From: Flavobacteriales bacterium
Lineage (GTDB): Bacteria; Bacteroidota; Bacteroidia; Flavobacteriales_E; Vicingaceae
Assembly (NCBI GenBank): GCA_002402165.1
Contig: NVVI01000028.1
Span: 7,604-18,770 of the forward strand
Direction of reading: 5' to 3'
Length of the DNA: 11,167 nt
Below the pieces are notes generated by a model. That model ran no database searches. It was not told the DNA's origin and saw nothing but the letters and a program-made list of their open reading frames with translations. Of the stretch, positions 1 to 5,259 are shown piece by piece; position 1 is the stretch's first letter, and the number at the start of each line of letters is the position of its first letter. A program made the position numbers and the translations under genes.

Positions 1-44
1 CCCCACTGTTGTATAAATTTTTCTCTAGCTTCATTTAATTCCAT
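1..44 (-). CDS. GbsR/MarR-family transcriptional regulator, N-terminal fragment (runs off left edge)
   Basis: Only the first 14 codons and part of the next are present; the gene continues beyond base 1. They read [14 protein letters not shown] followed by a partial glycine codon. This matches the usual opening of GbsR/MarR-type winged-helix regulators in Bacteroidota, which start with a short acidic helix ending in F-I-Q-x-W-G. The start is supported by a textbook promoter immediately upstream (49-78) and by the family alignment. The gene is divergent from hemB, and an inverted repeat lies between them, so it may regulate itself and perhaps hemB. That role is inference. The DNA-binding domain lies outside the window, so the family call rests on a short stretch. 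Confidence 0.6.
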   Translation of the reverse strand, partial: MELNEAREKFIQQW

Positions 45-48
45 AGTA

Positions 49-78
49 CAAATATACATAAACTTTTTGAACTTTCAA
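49..78 (-). promoter_or_regulatory. Bacteroidota-type promoter of the GbsR/MarR-like gene
   Basis: On the minus strand a TTG (-33 element, 78-76) is followed after exactly 19 bases by TATATTTG (-7 element, 56-49), a perfect match to TAnnTTTG. Only four bases separate the -7 box from the start codon at 44. The transcript is therefore expected to be leaderless or nearly so. Confidence 0.7.
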
Positions 79-93
79 TATATTTTGAAAGTT
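70..93. promoter_or_regulatory. Operator-like inverted repeat between regulator and hemB
   Basis: AACTTTCAA (70-78) and TTGAAAGTT (85-93) form perfect 9-bp arms around a 6-bp AT spacer, 24 bp in total. The left arm covers the -33 element of the minus-strand promoter. Size and symmetry suit a dimeric winged-helix regulator of the kind encoded next door. Binding, and any effect on hemB, are inference. Confidence 0.5.
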
Positions 94-153
94 TCATTTT
101 AAAAATCAATACTAAATTGACAAAAATCATTATTATAATGGATGGAAGAAACT

Positions 154-161
154 TATATTTG
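154..161 (+). promoter_or_regulatory. Possible -7 promoter element of hemB
   Basis: TATATTTG matches TAnnTTTG perfectly and lies 18 bases before the preferred hemB ATG at 180. No convincing TTG/TTTG -33 element is found 17-23 bases upstream, so this is a half-supported promoter. If real, it sits inside any longer hemB reading and supports the ATG at 180. Confidence 0.35.
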
Positions 162-179
162 TACTCTCAAAATTACCTC

Positions 180-1148
180 ATGGCAGAACGTTTACGAGAC
201 AATAGAAAAACAGAAGATATTAGAAACTCTGTTAGAGAAACACATTTAAAAGTTTCTGATTTTATTTACCCACTTTTTATTGAAGAAGCTGATAACATCA
301 AAAAAGAAATTGTTTCTATGCCAGGTATTTTTCGTTATTCGCTAGATCGAATAAATGAAGAATTAGATGAAGTTGTAGCGCTAGGAATAAAGTCTGTAAT
401 CCTCTTTGGAATTCCGTTACATAAAGATGCCGAAGGATCGGAAAGCTGGAATGAAGATGGAATTATTCAGCAAGCAATCAGATACATTAAAACCAACTAC
501 CCTACTTTACAAGTTATAGCAGATGTGTGTTTTTGTGAATATACAGACCACGGACATTGTGGTGTTTTATGCGACAATGATGTTGACAATGATTTAACTT
601 TAGTTAATCTAAGAAAGCAAGTACTGGCTCAAGCAAAGGCTGGAGTTGATATGGTTGCTCCTTCTGGAATGATGGATTTTGCGGTTCGTGAAATTAGAGA
701 TGAATTAGATAAACACGGTTTTGATAATATTCCAGTAATGGGGTATTCTGTAAAATATTCATCCGCCTATTACGGTCCATTTAGAGATGCAGCAGATTCT
801 TCGCCAAGTTTTGGTGATAGAAGAACATACCAAATGGATTCAGCCAACAGAAATGAAGCAATTAAAGAAGCTCAAGCAGATGTAGATGAAGGTGCTGCCA
901 TTTTAATGGTAAAACCTGCATTGTCTTATTTAGATGTTATCCGAGATTTAAAAAATAATTTTGATTTACCTATTGCAGCTTACAATGTAAGTGGCGAATA
1001 TGCTATGGTTAAAGCAGCAGGAGCGAATGGTTGGATTGACGAACAAAAAGTAATGATGGAAACATTACTATCTATTAAAAGAGCTGGAGCAGATATTATA
1101 ATCACCTACTTTGCTAAAGAAGCAGCAAGGATACTAAAACGCAAATAA
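180..1148 (+). CDS. hemB: Delta-aminolevulinic acid dehydratase (porphobilinogen synthase)
   Basis: Condenses two 5-aminolevulinate molecules to porphobilinogen, an early cytosolic step of haem synthesis. With the ATG at 180 it is 322 residues, the normal family length. The three zinc-site cysteines are present (C117, C119, C127 in a DVCFCEY...HGHCGVL context), so this is the zinc-dependent type. The two active-site lysines are K192 (SVKYSS) and Schiff-base K245 (MVKPA), close to the numbering of the E. coli enzyme. The frame stays open upstream to a TTG at 117 and an ATG at 138, but those starts add a hydrophobic leader untypical of HemB and overlap a -7-like promoter box. I prefer 180. It is the first gene of a hemB-hemL-hemE cluster, whose next gap is occupied by a palindrome/GIY-YIG unit. 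Confidence 0.95.
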   Translation: MAERLRDNRKTEDIRNSVRETHLKVSDFIYPLFIEEADNIKKEIVSMPGIFRYSLDRINEELDEVVALGIKSVILFGIPLHKDAEGSESWNEDGIIQQAIRYIKTNYPTLQVIADVCFCEYTDHGHCGVLCDNDVDNDLTLVNLRKQVLAQAKAGVDMVAPSGMMDFAVREIRDELDKHGFDNIPVMGYSVKYSSAYYGPFRDAADSSPSFGDRRTYQMDSANRNEAIKEAQADVDEGAAILMVKPALSYLDVIRDLKNNFDLPIAAYNVSGEYAMVKAAGANGWIDEQKVMMETLLSIKRAGADIIITYFAKEAARILKRK

Positions 1149-1153
1149 ACTAT

Positions 1154-1555
1154 GTCATTCCGATTGAAGTGACATAGGAACGGAACAGAGGAATCTTTTG
1201 ATTCGAGAAGAAAAATAAAATGCAACATAACTATTTTGTCTATATCACAACAAATCCAGACAAAACAGTTTTATACATAAGTATTACAAATGATTTAAAA
1301 AGAAGATTATTTGAACATCAAGAAAATAAAGGGAAGAGTGATACTTTTGCAGGAGAATTTTATTGCTATAAATTAATTTACTTCGAACATTTCTCAAATA
1401 TTGAACACGCAATAGCTAGAGAAAAACAAATTAAAAATTGGAGTAGAAAAAAGAAAGAATACATCATTAACCTTAAGAATCCTAGTTGGAATTTTCTTAA
1501 TGATGAAATTTTTAGCTTATAAATCAAAAGATACCTCGGCTATGCTCGGTATGAC
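1154..1555 (+). mobile_element. Family-A palindromic element carrying a GIY-YIG gene
   Basis: The left arm (1154-1200) begins GTCATTCCGA and ends GGAATCTTTTG. The right arm (1525-1555) is its imperfect reverse complement, starting CAAAAGATACCTCGG and ending CGGTATGAC. A GIY-YIG gene fills the space, with its ATG 19 bases after the left arm and its stop 2 bases before the right arm. The empty copy at 2864-2960 has nearly the same arms: 28 of 31 right-arm positions are identical, and the left arms differ at only a few. The unit lies wholly in the hemB-hemL gap. Interpreting it as a mobile or formerly mobile unit is inference; no clear target-site duplication is visible. Confidence 0.65.
1220..1522 (+). 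CDS. Small GIY-YIG nuclease-family protein (first subfamily), inside palindrome A
   Basis: A 100-residue single-domain protein of the small stand-alone GIY-YIG type (the UPF0213/YhbQ-like group), which are predicted DNA endonucleases. The first motif is FVYI (residues 6-9), followed by the second-motif region VLYIS (17-21), NDLKRRLFEHQ carrying the candidate catalytic arginine (R28/R29), and a C-terminal AIAREKQIKNWSRKKK with the candidate metal-binding glutamate near E68. The glycine of the YIG motif is serine (Y19-I20-S21), which is unusual and may weaken activity. It sits precisely between the arms of palindrome A and interrupts an otherwise co-directional hem cluster. It may be read through from hemB. 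Its substrate is unknown; the flanking hairpin is the obvious candidate, by inference only. Confidence 0.85.
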   Translation: MQHNYFVYITTNPDKTVLYISITNDLKRRLFEHQENKGKSDTFAGEFYCYKLIYFEHFSNIEHAIAREKQIKNWSRKKKEYIINLKNPSWNFLNDEIFSL

Positions 1556-1568
1556 AAAAAAATAAGAA

Positions 1569-2852
1569 ATGAATAACACAAAATCACAAGAACTATACAT
1601 AGAAGGACAAAAGCATCTTGTTGGAGCAGTAAATTCTCCTGTACGTGCATTTAACTCTGTTGGCGGAAATCCATTATTTATGGAACGAGCACATGGCTCT
1701 AAAATATACGATGTTGACGGAAACGAATACATTGATTTGGTACTTTCTTACGGACCAATGATTTTAGGACATGGAAACAATAAAGTAGTAGAAGCAGTGC
1801 AAAAACAAGTTTGTACAGGTTTTACTTTTGGAGCGAGTACAGAAAATGAAATTATTTTAGCAGAAATGGTTTGCGATGCTTTTCCGGGAATGGACAAGGT
1901 GCGATTTGTAAATTCAGGTACCGAAGCCATTTTAAGTGCCATTCGTTTGGCAAGAGCTTACACCAATAAAAACCACATCGTAAAATTTGCTGGTTGTTAC
2001 CACGGACATACAGATGCGTTGTTGGTTGCTGCTGGTTCCGGTTTAGCAACATTGAGTATTCCAGGAAGTGCGGGAGTACCAAAAGAAGCAGTGCAAAACA
2101 CATTAATTGCGGAATACAATGATATTGATTCAGTTAAAAAACACATTGCTGAGTGTGATGATATTGCTGCAGTTTTTATAGAACCAATTGCAGGTAATAT
2201 GGGGGTTGTACTTCCATCTGATGAATTTATTAAAGAACTAAGAAGCATAACAAAAGAAGCTGGAATTCTATTAGTTATTGATGAAGTAATGACTGGCTTT
2301 CGATCTAAATTTGGTGGAGCACAAGATTTATTAGGTGTTGAAGCTGACATTACTTGTTTAGGAAAAGTTGTTGGTGGTGGATTTCCTGTTGGAGCTTACG
2401 GAGCAAGAAATGAAATTATGAATATGGTTTCTCCATTAGGTGCAATGTACCAAGCGGGAACGCTTTCTGGAAACCCTGTTGCAATGGCTACAGGAATCTC
2501 TACGTTAACAGAACTTAAAGCTCAAAATCCTTACGATAAATTTAATGCTCAGGCAGCAACCATTGAAAAAGCATTATTAGCTGCTGCTGAAGAAAATGGA
2601 ATTGACTTAACGGTTAACCGATTCGGTTCAATGATTAACCCTTTCTTCACTTCAAAAACAGTCACCAATTTTGATGAAGCACAAGAATGTGACACAGACC
2701 TATTCACTAAATTCTTTTGGGGATTAATAGAAAATAGAATTTACATCCCTCCTTCTCAATTTGAAGCTTGGTTTTTATGTTCGGTTTTAAGTGATGATGA
2801 TATTAATAAAATAGTTAATGCAATAAATATTGCGATGAAAATGGCAAAATAA
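1569..2852 (+). CDS. hemL: Glutamate-1-semialdehyde 2,1-aminomutase
   Basis: Converts glutamate-1-semialdehyde to 5-aminolevulinate, the last step of the C5 route and the source of the HemB substrate; a cytosolic PLP enzyme of aminotransferase class III. It has 427 residues, the usual length. The N-terminal NSPVRAF motif is at 22-28. The PLP-phosphate region FVNSGTEA is at 113-120 and CYHGHTD at 143-149. The cofactor aspartate is D238 in LVIDEVMTGFR, and the Schiff-base lysine is K266 in CLGKVVGGG. The gating loop SIPGSAGVP is at 163-171. The start ATG lies 13 bases after the end of palindrome A, and no other start fits. hemA is not in the window, so its location is unknown. Confidence 0.96.
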   Translation: MNNTKSQELYIEGQKHLVGAVNSPVRAFNSVGGNPLFMERAHGSKIYDVDGNEYIDLVLSYGPMILGHGNNKVVEAVQKQVCTGFTFGASTENEIILAEMVCDAFPGMDKVRFVNSGTEAILSAIRLARAYTNKNHIVKFAGCYHGHTDALLVAAGSGLATLSIPGSAGVPKEAVQNTLIAEYNDIDSVKKHIAECDDIAAVFIEPIAGNMGVVLPSDEFIKELRSITKEAGILLVIDEVMTGFRSKFGGAQDLLGVEADITCLGKVVGGGFPVGAYGARNEIMNMVSPLGAMYQAGTLSGNPVAMATGISTLTELKAQNPYDKFNAQAATIEKALLAAAEENGIDLTVNRFGSMINPFFTSKTVTNFDEAQECDTDLFTKFFWGLIENRIYIPPSQFEAWFLCSVLSDDDINKIVNAINIAMKMAK

Positions 2853-2863
2853 TATAAATAAAT

Positions 2864-2960
2864 GTCATTCCGATTGGAGTGACCAGAGGAACGGAACAGA
2901 GGAATCTTTTGAAATCTTTACTACAAAATCAAAAGGCACCTCGGCTACGCTCGGTATGAC
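2864..2960 (+). repeat. Empty family-A palindrome in the hemL-hemE gap
   Basis: The left arm 2864-2911 (GTCATTCCGATTGGAGTGAC onward, ending GGAATCTTTTG) and the right arm 2930-2960 (CAAAAGGCACCTCGG to CGGTATGAC) enclose an 18-base spacer. The right arm differs from that of the 1154-1555 element at 3 of 31 bases. It begins 11 bases after the hemL stop and ends 14 bases before the hemE start. In a hemB-hemL-hemE transcript it would form a long hairpin between two cistrons, which could affect mRNA stability or read-through. Confidence 0.85.
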
Positions 2961-2974
2961 GTAAATATAAAAAA

Positions 2975-4009
2975 ATGAGTTTCAACGATAGTTTTTTAAG
3001 AGCCTGCAGAAGAGAAGCAACAGAATACACTCCAGTATGGTTAGCCCGTCAGGCTGGAAGATACCAAAAAGAGTATATGAAAATTAAGGAAAAGTACAGC
3101 ATTATAGACATTAGTACCATTCCTGAAATTAGTGCAGAGGTAACGCTTTTGCCTATCAACCAATTTGAATTGGATTCGGCAATTATCTTTTCTGACATTT
3201 TAATTCCGTTAGGACCTATGGGGATTAGTTTTGAATATAAAAAAGGTTACGGGCCATTAATTCATAATCCAGTAAGAACTGTTGCTGATGTAGAAAAACT
3301 AAAGGTAGTTGACCCTGCATTAGAGATGGCTTATACTGGAAAAGCATTGTCAATTCTAAAAAAAGAACTAAATGTTCCTTGCATTGGTTTTGTGGGGGCT
3401 CCATTTACATTGGCGAGCTACATGATTGAAGGTGGTCCTTCTAAGAACTACGAAACCATGAAAGCTTTTATGTACAACGAAACTAAAGCTTGGCATTTGT
3501 TAATGGACAAATTAGGAACTGTAATGGCTAACTACCTTAACTTTCAGATAGAAAGTGGAGCAATGGCTGTACAGATTTTTGACAGTTGGGTGGGAGCTTT
3601 AGATATTGATGATTATAACGAATACGTTTATCCCCATGTAGAAAAAATGATACAAGTGGTTAAAGAAAAATACCCAAATGTTCCGTTAATTTCTATGGGT
3701 GTAAACTCTGCACATTTGATTCCTAGTTTACGAAAAGCTAACCCAGATGTGATAGCCATTGATTGGAAAACCGACTTAGCTAAAACTTGGAAAGACTTAA
3801 ACTACGAAGTTGCTGTACAAGGTAATTTAGATCCTACTGCCCTTTTTGCAGATTGGGACATTATTGAAGCCAAAACCAAAAAAATATTAGATTCTGTAAA
3901 AGGAATTGATGGGCATATTTTTAATTTAGGACATGGTATTTTACCAGGAACACCCGTTGAAAATGTAAAACAACTCTGTAAGTTCGTTCACGAGTATACA
4001 AGGAAATAA
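2975..4009 (+). CDS. hemE: Uroporphyrinogen decarboxylase
   Basis: Removes the four acetate carboxyls of uroporphyrinogen III to give coproporphyrinogen III; cytosolic and cofactor-free. It has 344 residues, the normal length. The signature PVWLARQAGRY is at 20-30 with substrate arginines R25 and R29; the residue before R25 is alanine where many family members have methionine. The key aspartate is D74 (FSDIL), the active-site tyrosine Y149 (GAPFTLASYM), the substrate serine S204 (FDSWVG) and the histidine H320 (NLGHGI). It follows hemL after an empty family-A palindrome, and its stop is one base before the next gene's ATG, implying co-transcription and possible translational coupling with that gene. 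Confidence 0.97.
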   Translation: MSFNDSFLRACRREATEYTPVWLARQAGRYQKEYMKIKEKYSIIDISTIPEISAEVTLLPINQFELDSAIIFSDILIPLGPMGISFEYKKGYGPLIHNPVRTVADVEKLKVVDPALEMAYTGKALSILKKELNVPCIGFVGAPFTLASYMIEGGPSKNYETMKAFMYNETKAWHLLMDKLGTVMANYLNFQIESGAMAVQIFDSWVGALDIDDYNEYVYPHVEKMIQVVKEKYPNVPLISMGVNSAHLIPSLRKANPDVIAIDWKTDLAKTWKDLNYEVAVQGNLDPTALFADWDIIEAKTKKILDSVKGIDGHIFNLGHGILPGTPVENVKQLCKFVHEYTRK

Positions 4010-4010
4010 T

Positions 4011-4403
4011 ATGTTAAAATTATTCAAATCAAATACCTTCTACGTTAGAATGTTCATTAATTGTATTGAAATTAATCATATCAATACTGAAAAATCTATT
4101 AAACAAAAATCAATAATTCCTTTTTCAAATGAGCGGCTGCTTTTAGCAGACTTCATTGTTGCCGAAAATTTCTTAACATCTCTTATTAACGAAGTTCAAA
4201 GCAGAAGGAGTTCGCCAACTTTCACTTTATCATCAGAAATATTGTTTCAACCAATGGAAAAAACTGAAGGCGGAATTTCTCCTGTAGAAAGAAGAGCCTA
4301 TTTTGATTTATGTGAACATGTAGGAGGTAAAAAAGTTAAGCTCTATGATCAATTAGATATGCTCTCAAACACAGAGGTAACTAACTTAATGGGAAGTTTT
4401 TAA
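4011..4403 (+). CDS. Short MreB-like (actin-fold fragment) protein of unknown function
   Basis: A 130-residue protein starting one base after the hemE stop. From residue 46, ADFIVAENFLTSLINEVQS parallels the MreB segment ADFxVTExMLxxFIxxVHS. Residues 77-110, with PVERRAYFDLCEHVGGKKV, parallel the MreB stretch VERRAxxxSAxxAGAREV. Even the opening MLKLFK resembles the MLKKF start of MreB. The nucleotide-binding phosphate-1 motif (DLGTANT) is not recognisable in the N-terminal strand region, and the protein ends before the phosphate-2 motif (DIGGGT), so ATP-dependent filament formation is not expected. It could be a degenerate half-actin protein kept for another role, or a decaying remnant. The intact frame and tight spacing to hemE argue that it is expressed. 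The homology is read by eye from remembered MreB sequence. Confidence 0.6.
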   Translation: MLKLFKSNTFYVRMFINCIEINHINTEKSIKQKSIIPFSNERLLLADFIVAENFLTSLINEVQSRRSSPTFTLSSEILFQPMEKTEGGISPVERRAYFDLCEHVGGKKVKLYDQLDMLSNTEVTNLMGSF

Positions 4404-4513
4404 AATCTCTACTCCTGAGAAATCAAACTCTCAATCTTATTTAATTTCTTTTCGGTATAAGCCCCAGAGGTAACATAAACTATTTACCGTTTCCTTAAAA
4501 CTTCCAAAAAAAT

Positions 4514-4617
4514 ACGTCATTGCGAGTGCAACGCAGTGGAGCGAAGCAATCTCAACCAAATAACTATCCAATAATGAGATTGCTTCGTTGCTCGTTCCTC
4601 ACTCCTCGCAATGACGT
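4514..4617 (+). repeat. Family-B palindrome upstream of the second GIY-YIG gene
   Basis: The left arm 4514-4554 starts ACGTCATTGCGAG and ends GAAGCAATCTCA. The right arm 4575-4617 starts TGAGATTGCTTCG and ends CTCGCAATGACGT. The spacer is 20 bases. The outer and inner parts of the arms pair well, with mismatches in the middle. It shares the GTCATT-S-CGA end and inner AATCT with family A, so the two families look related. It ends 21 bases before the GIY-YIG start codon. Confidence 0.88.
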
Positions 4618-4638
4618 AATTATTAGTAATATTGGTTC

Positions 4639-4929
4639 ATGGAAAGAGGAGGGGCTGTCTACATCATAACCAACAAATACAACAAAGTTTTATACACTGG
4701 TGTAACGAGCAATCTTAAAAATCGAATTTTTGAACATCAAGAAAAACTAAATTCTAATAGCTTTTCAGCAAAATACAACCTTAAAAAATTAGTTTACTAT
4801 AAAGGATTTCAACATATTGAGGAAGCTATTGCAGAAGAAAAAAGAATTAAAGGTGGTTCAAGAAAAAAGAAGATTCAATTGATTGAAAGTATTAATCCTA
4901 AATGGACAGATTTAACAAACACATTATAA
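4639..4929 (+). CDS. Small GIY-YIG nuclease-family protein (second subfamily), bracketed by palindromes B
   Basis: A 96-residue stand-alone GIY-YIG protein. The N-terminal MERGGAVYIITN and KVLYTGVT (residues 16-23) carry the two motifs, as VYI and YTG. The candidate catalytic arginine is R29 in LKNRIFEHQ, and the candidate metal-binding glutamate is E67 in AIAEEKRIKGG. It ends with a basic SRKKK stretch (74-78) and a short NPKW tail. The RGG opening and IKGGSRKKK differ from the first GIY-YIG copy (TFAGEF, IKNWSRKKK), so the two belong to different subfamilies and are not a recent duplication. The start ATG at 4639 fits the subfamily's usual MxRGG opening. It is predicted to cut DNA; the target is unknown. 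Confidence 0.87.
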   Translation: MERGGAVYIITNKYNKVLYTGVTSNLKNRIFEHQEKLNSNSFSAKYNLKKLVYYKGFQHIEEAIAEEKRIKGGSRKKKIQLIESINPKWTDLTNTL

Positions 4930-4936
4930 TTAACCA

Positions 4937-5023
4937 CGTCATTGCGAGAGAAACGCAGTGGAACGAAGCAATCTCACGATTCAACAATAAGATTGCTTCA
5001 GTCGTACCTCCTTCGCAATGACG
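4937..5023 (+). repeat. Family-B palindrome downstream of the second GIY-YIG gene
   Basis: The left arm 4937-4976 (CGTCATTGCGAG to GCAATCTCA) matches that of the upstream palindrome at 37 of 40 positions. The right arm 4989-5023 (AAGATTGCTTC to CGCAATGACG) is more diverged. The loop is 12 bases. It starts 7 bases after the GIY-YIG stop codon. Confidence 0.85.
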
Positions 5024-5202
5024 ACAATTAAAAAAATCACTTCTGCATCCTCCCTTGGATACATTTGCACGTTTCTCAAAATAACGGTAATCCGAACTAT
5101 AATATTTTAATCTTACCCTTTCTGGCGTGAAAAAATGAAACCGAAACGTAATAAACACGTAAAATGATAAGAGGAATTTGAAAATGTAACTACTTACTTA
5201 AA
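5024..5202. other. Intergenic stretch without a recognised gene
   Basis: Between the second family-B palindrome and the next promoter I see no gene, RNA or repeat I can name. A minus-strand frame is open across part of it, but its downstream part is the translated palindrome, so I do not call it. Confidence 0.5.
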
Positions 5203-5233
5203 TTTGTAATCAAAATTTATTTTAATATCTTCG
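5203..5233 (+). promoter_or_regulatory. Promoter of the ChaN-like gene
   Basis: TTTG (5203-5206), a 19-base spacer, then TATCTTCG (5226-5233), a one-base variant of TAnnTTTG. The spacing equals that of the minus-strand promoter at 49-78. The start codon at 5260 gives a leader of roughly 20 bases. The ChaN-like gene is therefore probably transcribed separately from the hem cluster. Confidence 0.65.
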
Positions 5234-5259
5234 CAATCAACTAATTAAGATCAAAACTA

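Larger units (their letters stand above)
4514..5023 (+). mobile_element. Candidate GIY-YIG/palindrome unit of family B
   Basis: Two complete family-B palindromes (4514-4617 and 4937-5023) bracket one GIY-YIG gene with very short gaps (21 and 7 bases). This is the layout expected of a nuclease-hairpin module. It differs from the family-A unit, where a single palindrome is split by the gene. Mobility is inferred from the repeat structure and not demonstrated. Confidence 0.5.

Noticed and set aside
1517..2350. Several minus-strand open frames inside hemL
   Set aside because: They lie antisense to a clearly conserved enzyme, have low-complexity composition and show no domain; they are shadows.
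4469..4488. A hairpin GGTAA/TTACC after the MreB-like gene as a terminator
   Set aside because: The stem is only five base pairs with a ten-base loop and no T-tract.
4514..4617. The first family-B palindrome as the intrinsic terminator of the hem cluster
   Set aside because: No T-tract follows either arm and closely related copies occur in other contexts; it reads as a repeat element, though it might still slow or process transcripts.
1154..5023. The repeats as a CRISPR array
   Set aside because: Copies are few, widely and irregularly spaced, individually palindromic over 80-100 bp, and associated with GIY-YIG genes; no regular repeat-spacer structure or cas gene is present.
4928..5031. AATTAA at 4928-4933 and 5026-5031 as a target-site duplication around the second family-B palindrome
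   Set aside because: The copies are offset by a few bases from the palindrome ends, and such a 6-mer is expected by chance in DNA this AT-rich.
4898..5158. An 86-codon minus-strand open frame covering the second family-B palindrome
   Set aside because: It overlaps the end of the GIY-YIG gene and much of its product is simply the translated palindrome; no known family is recognisable and no promoter is seen.
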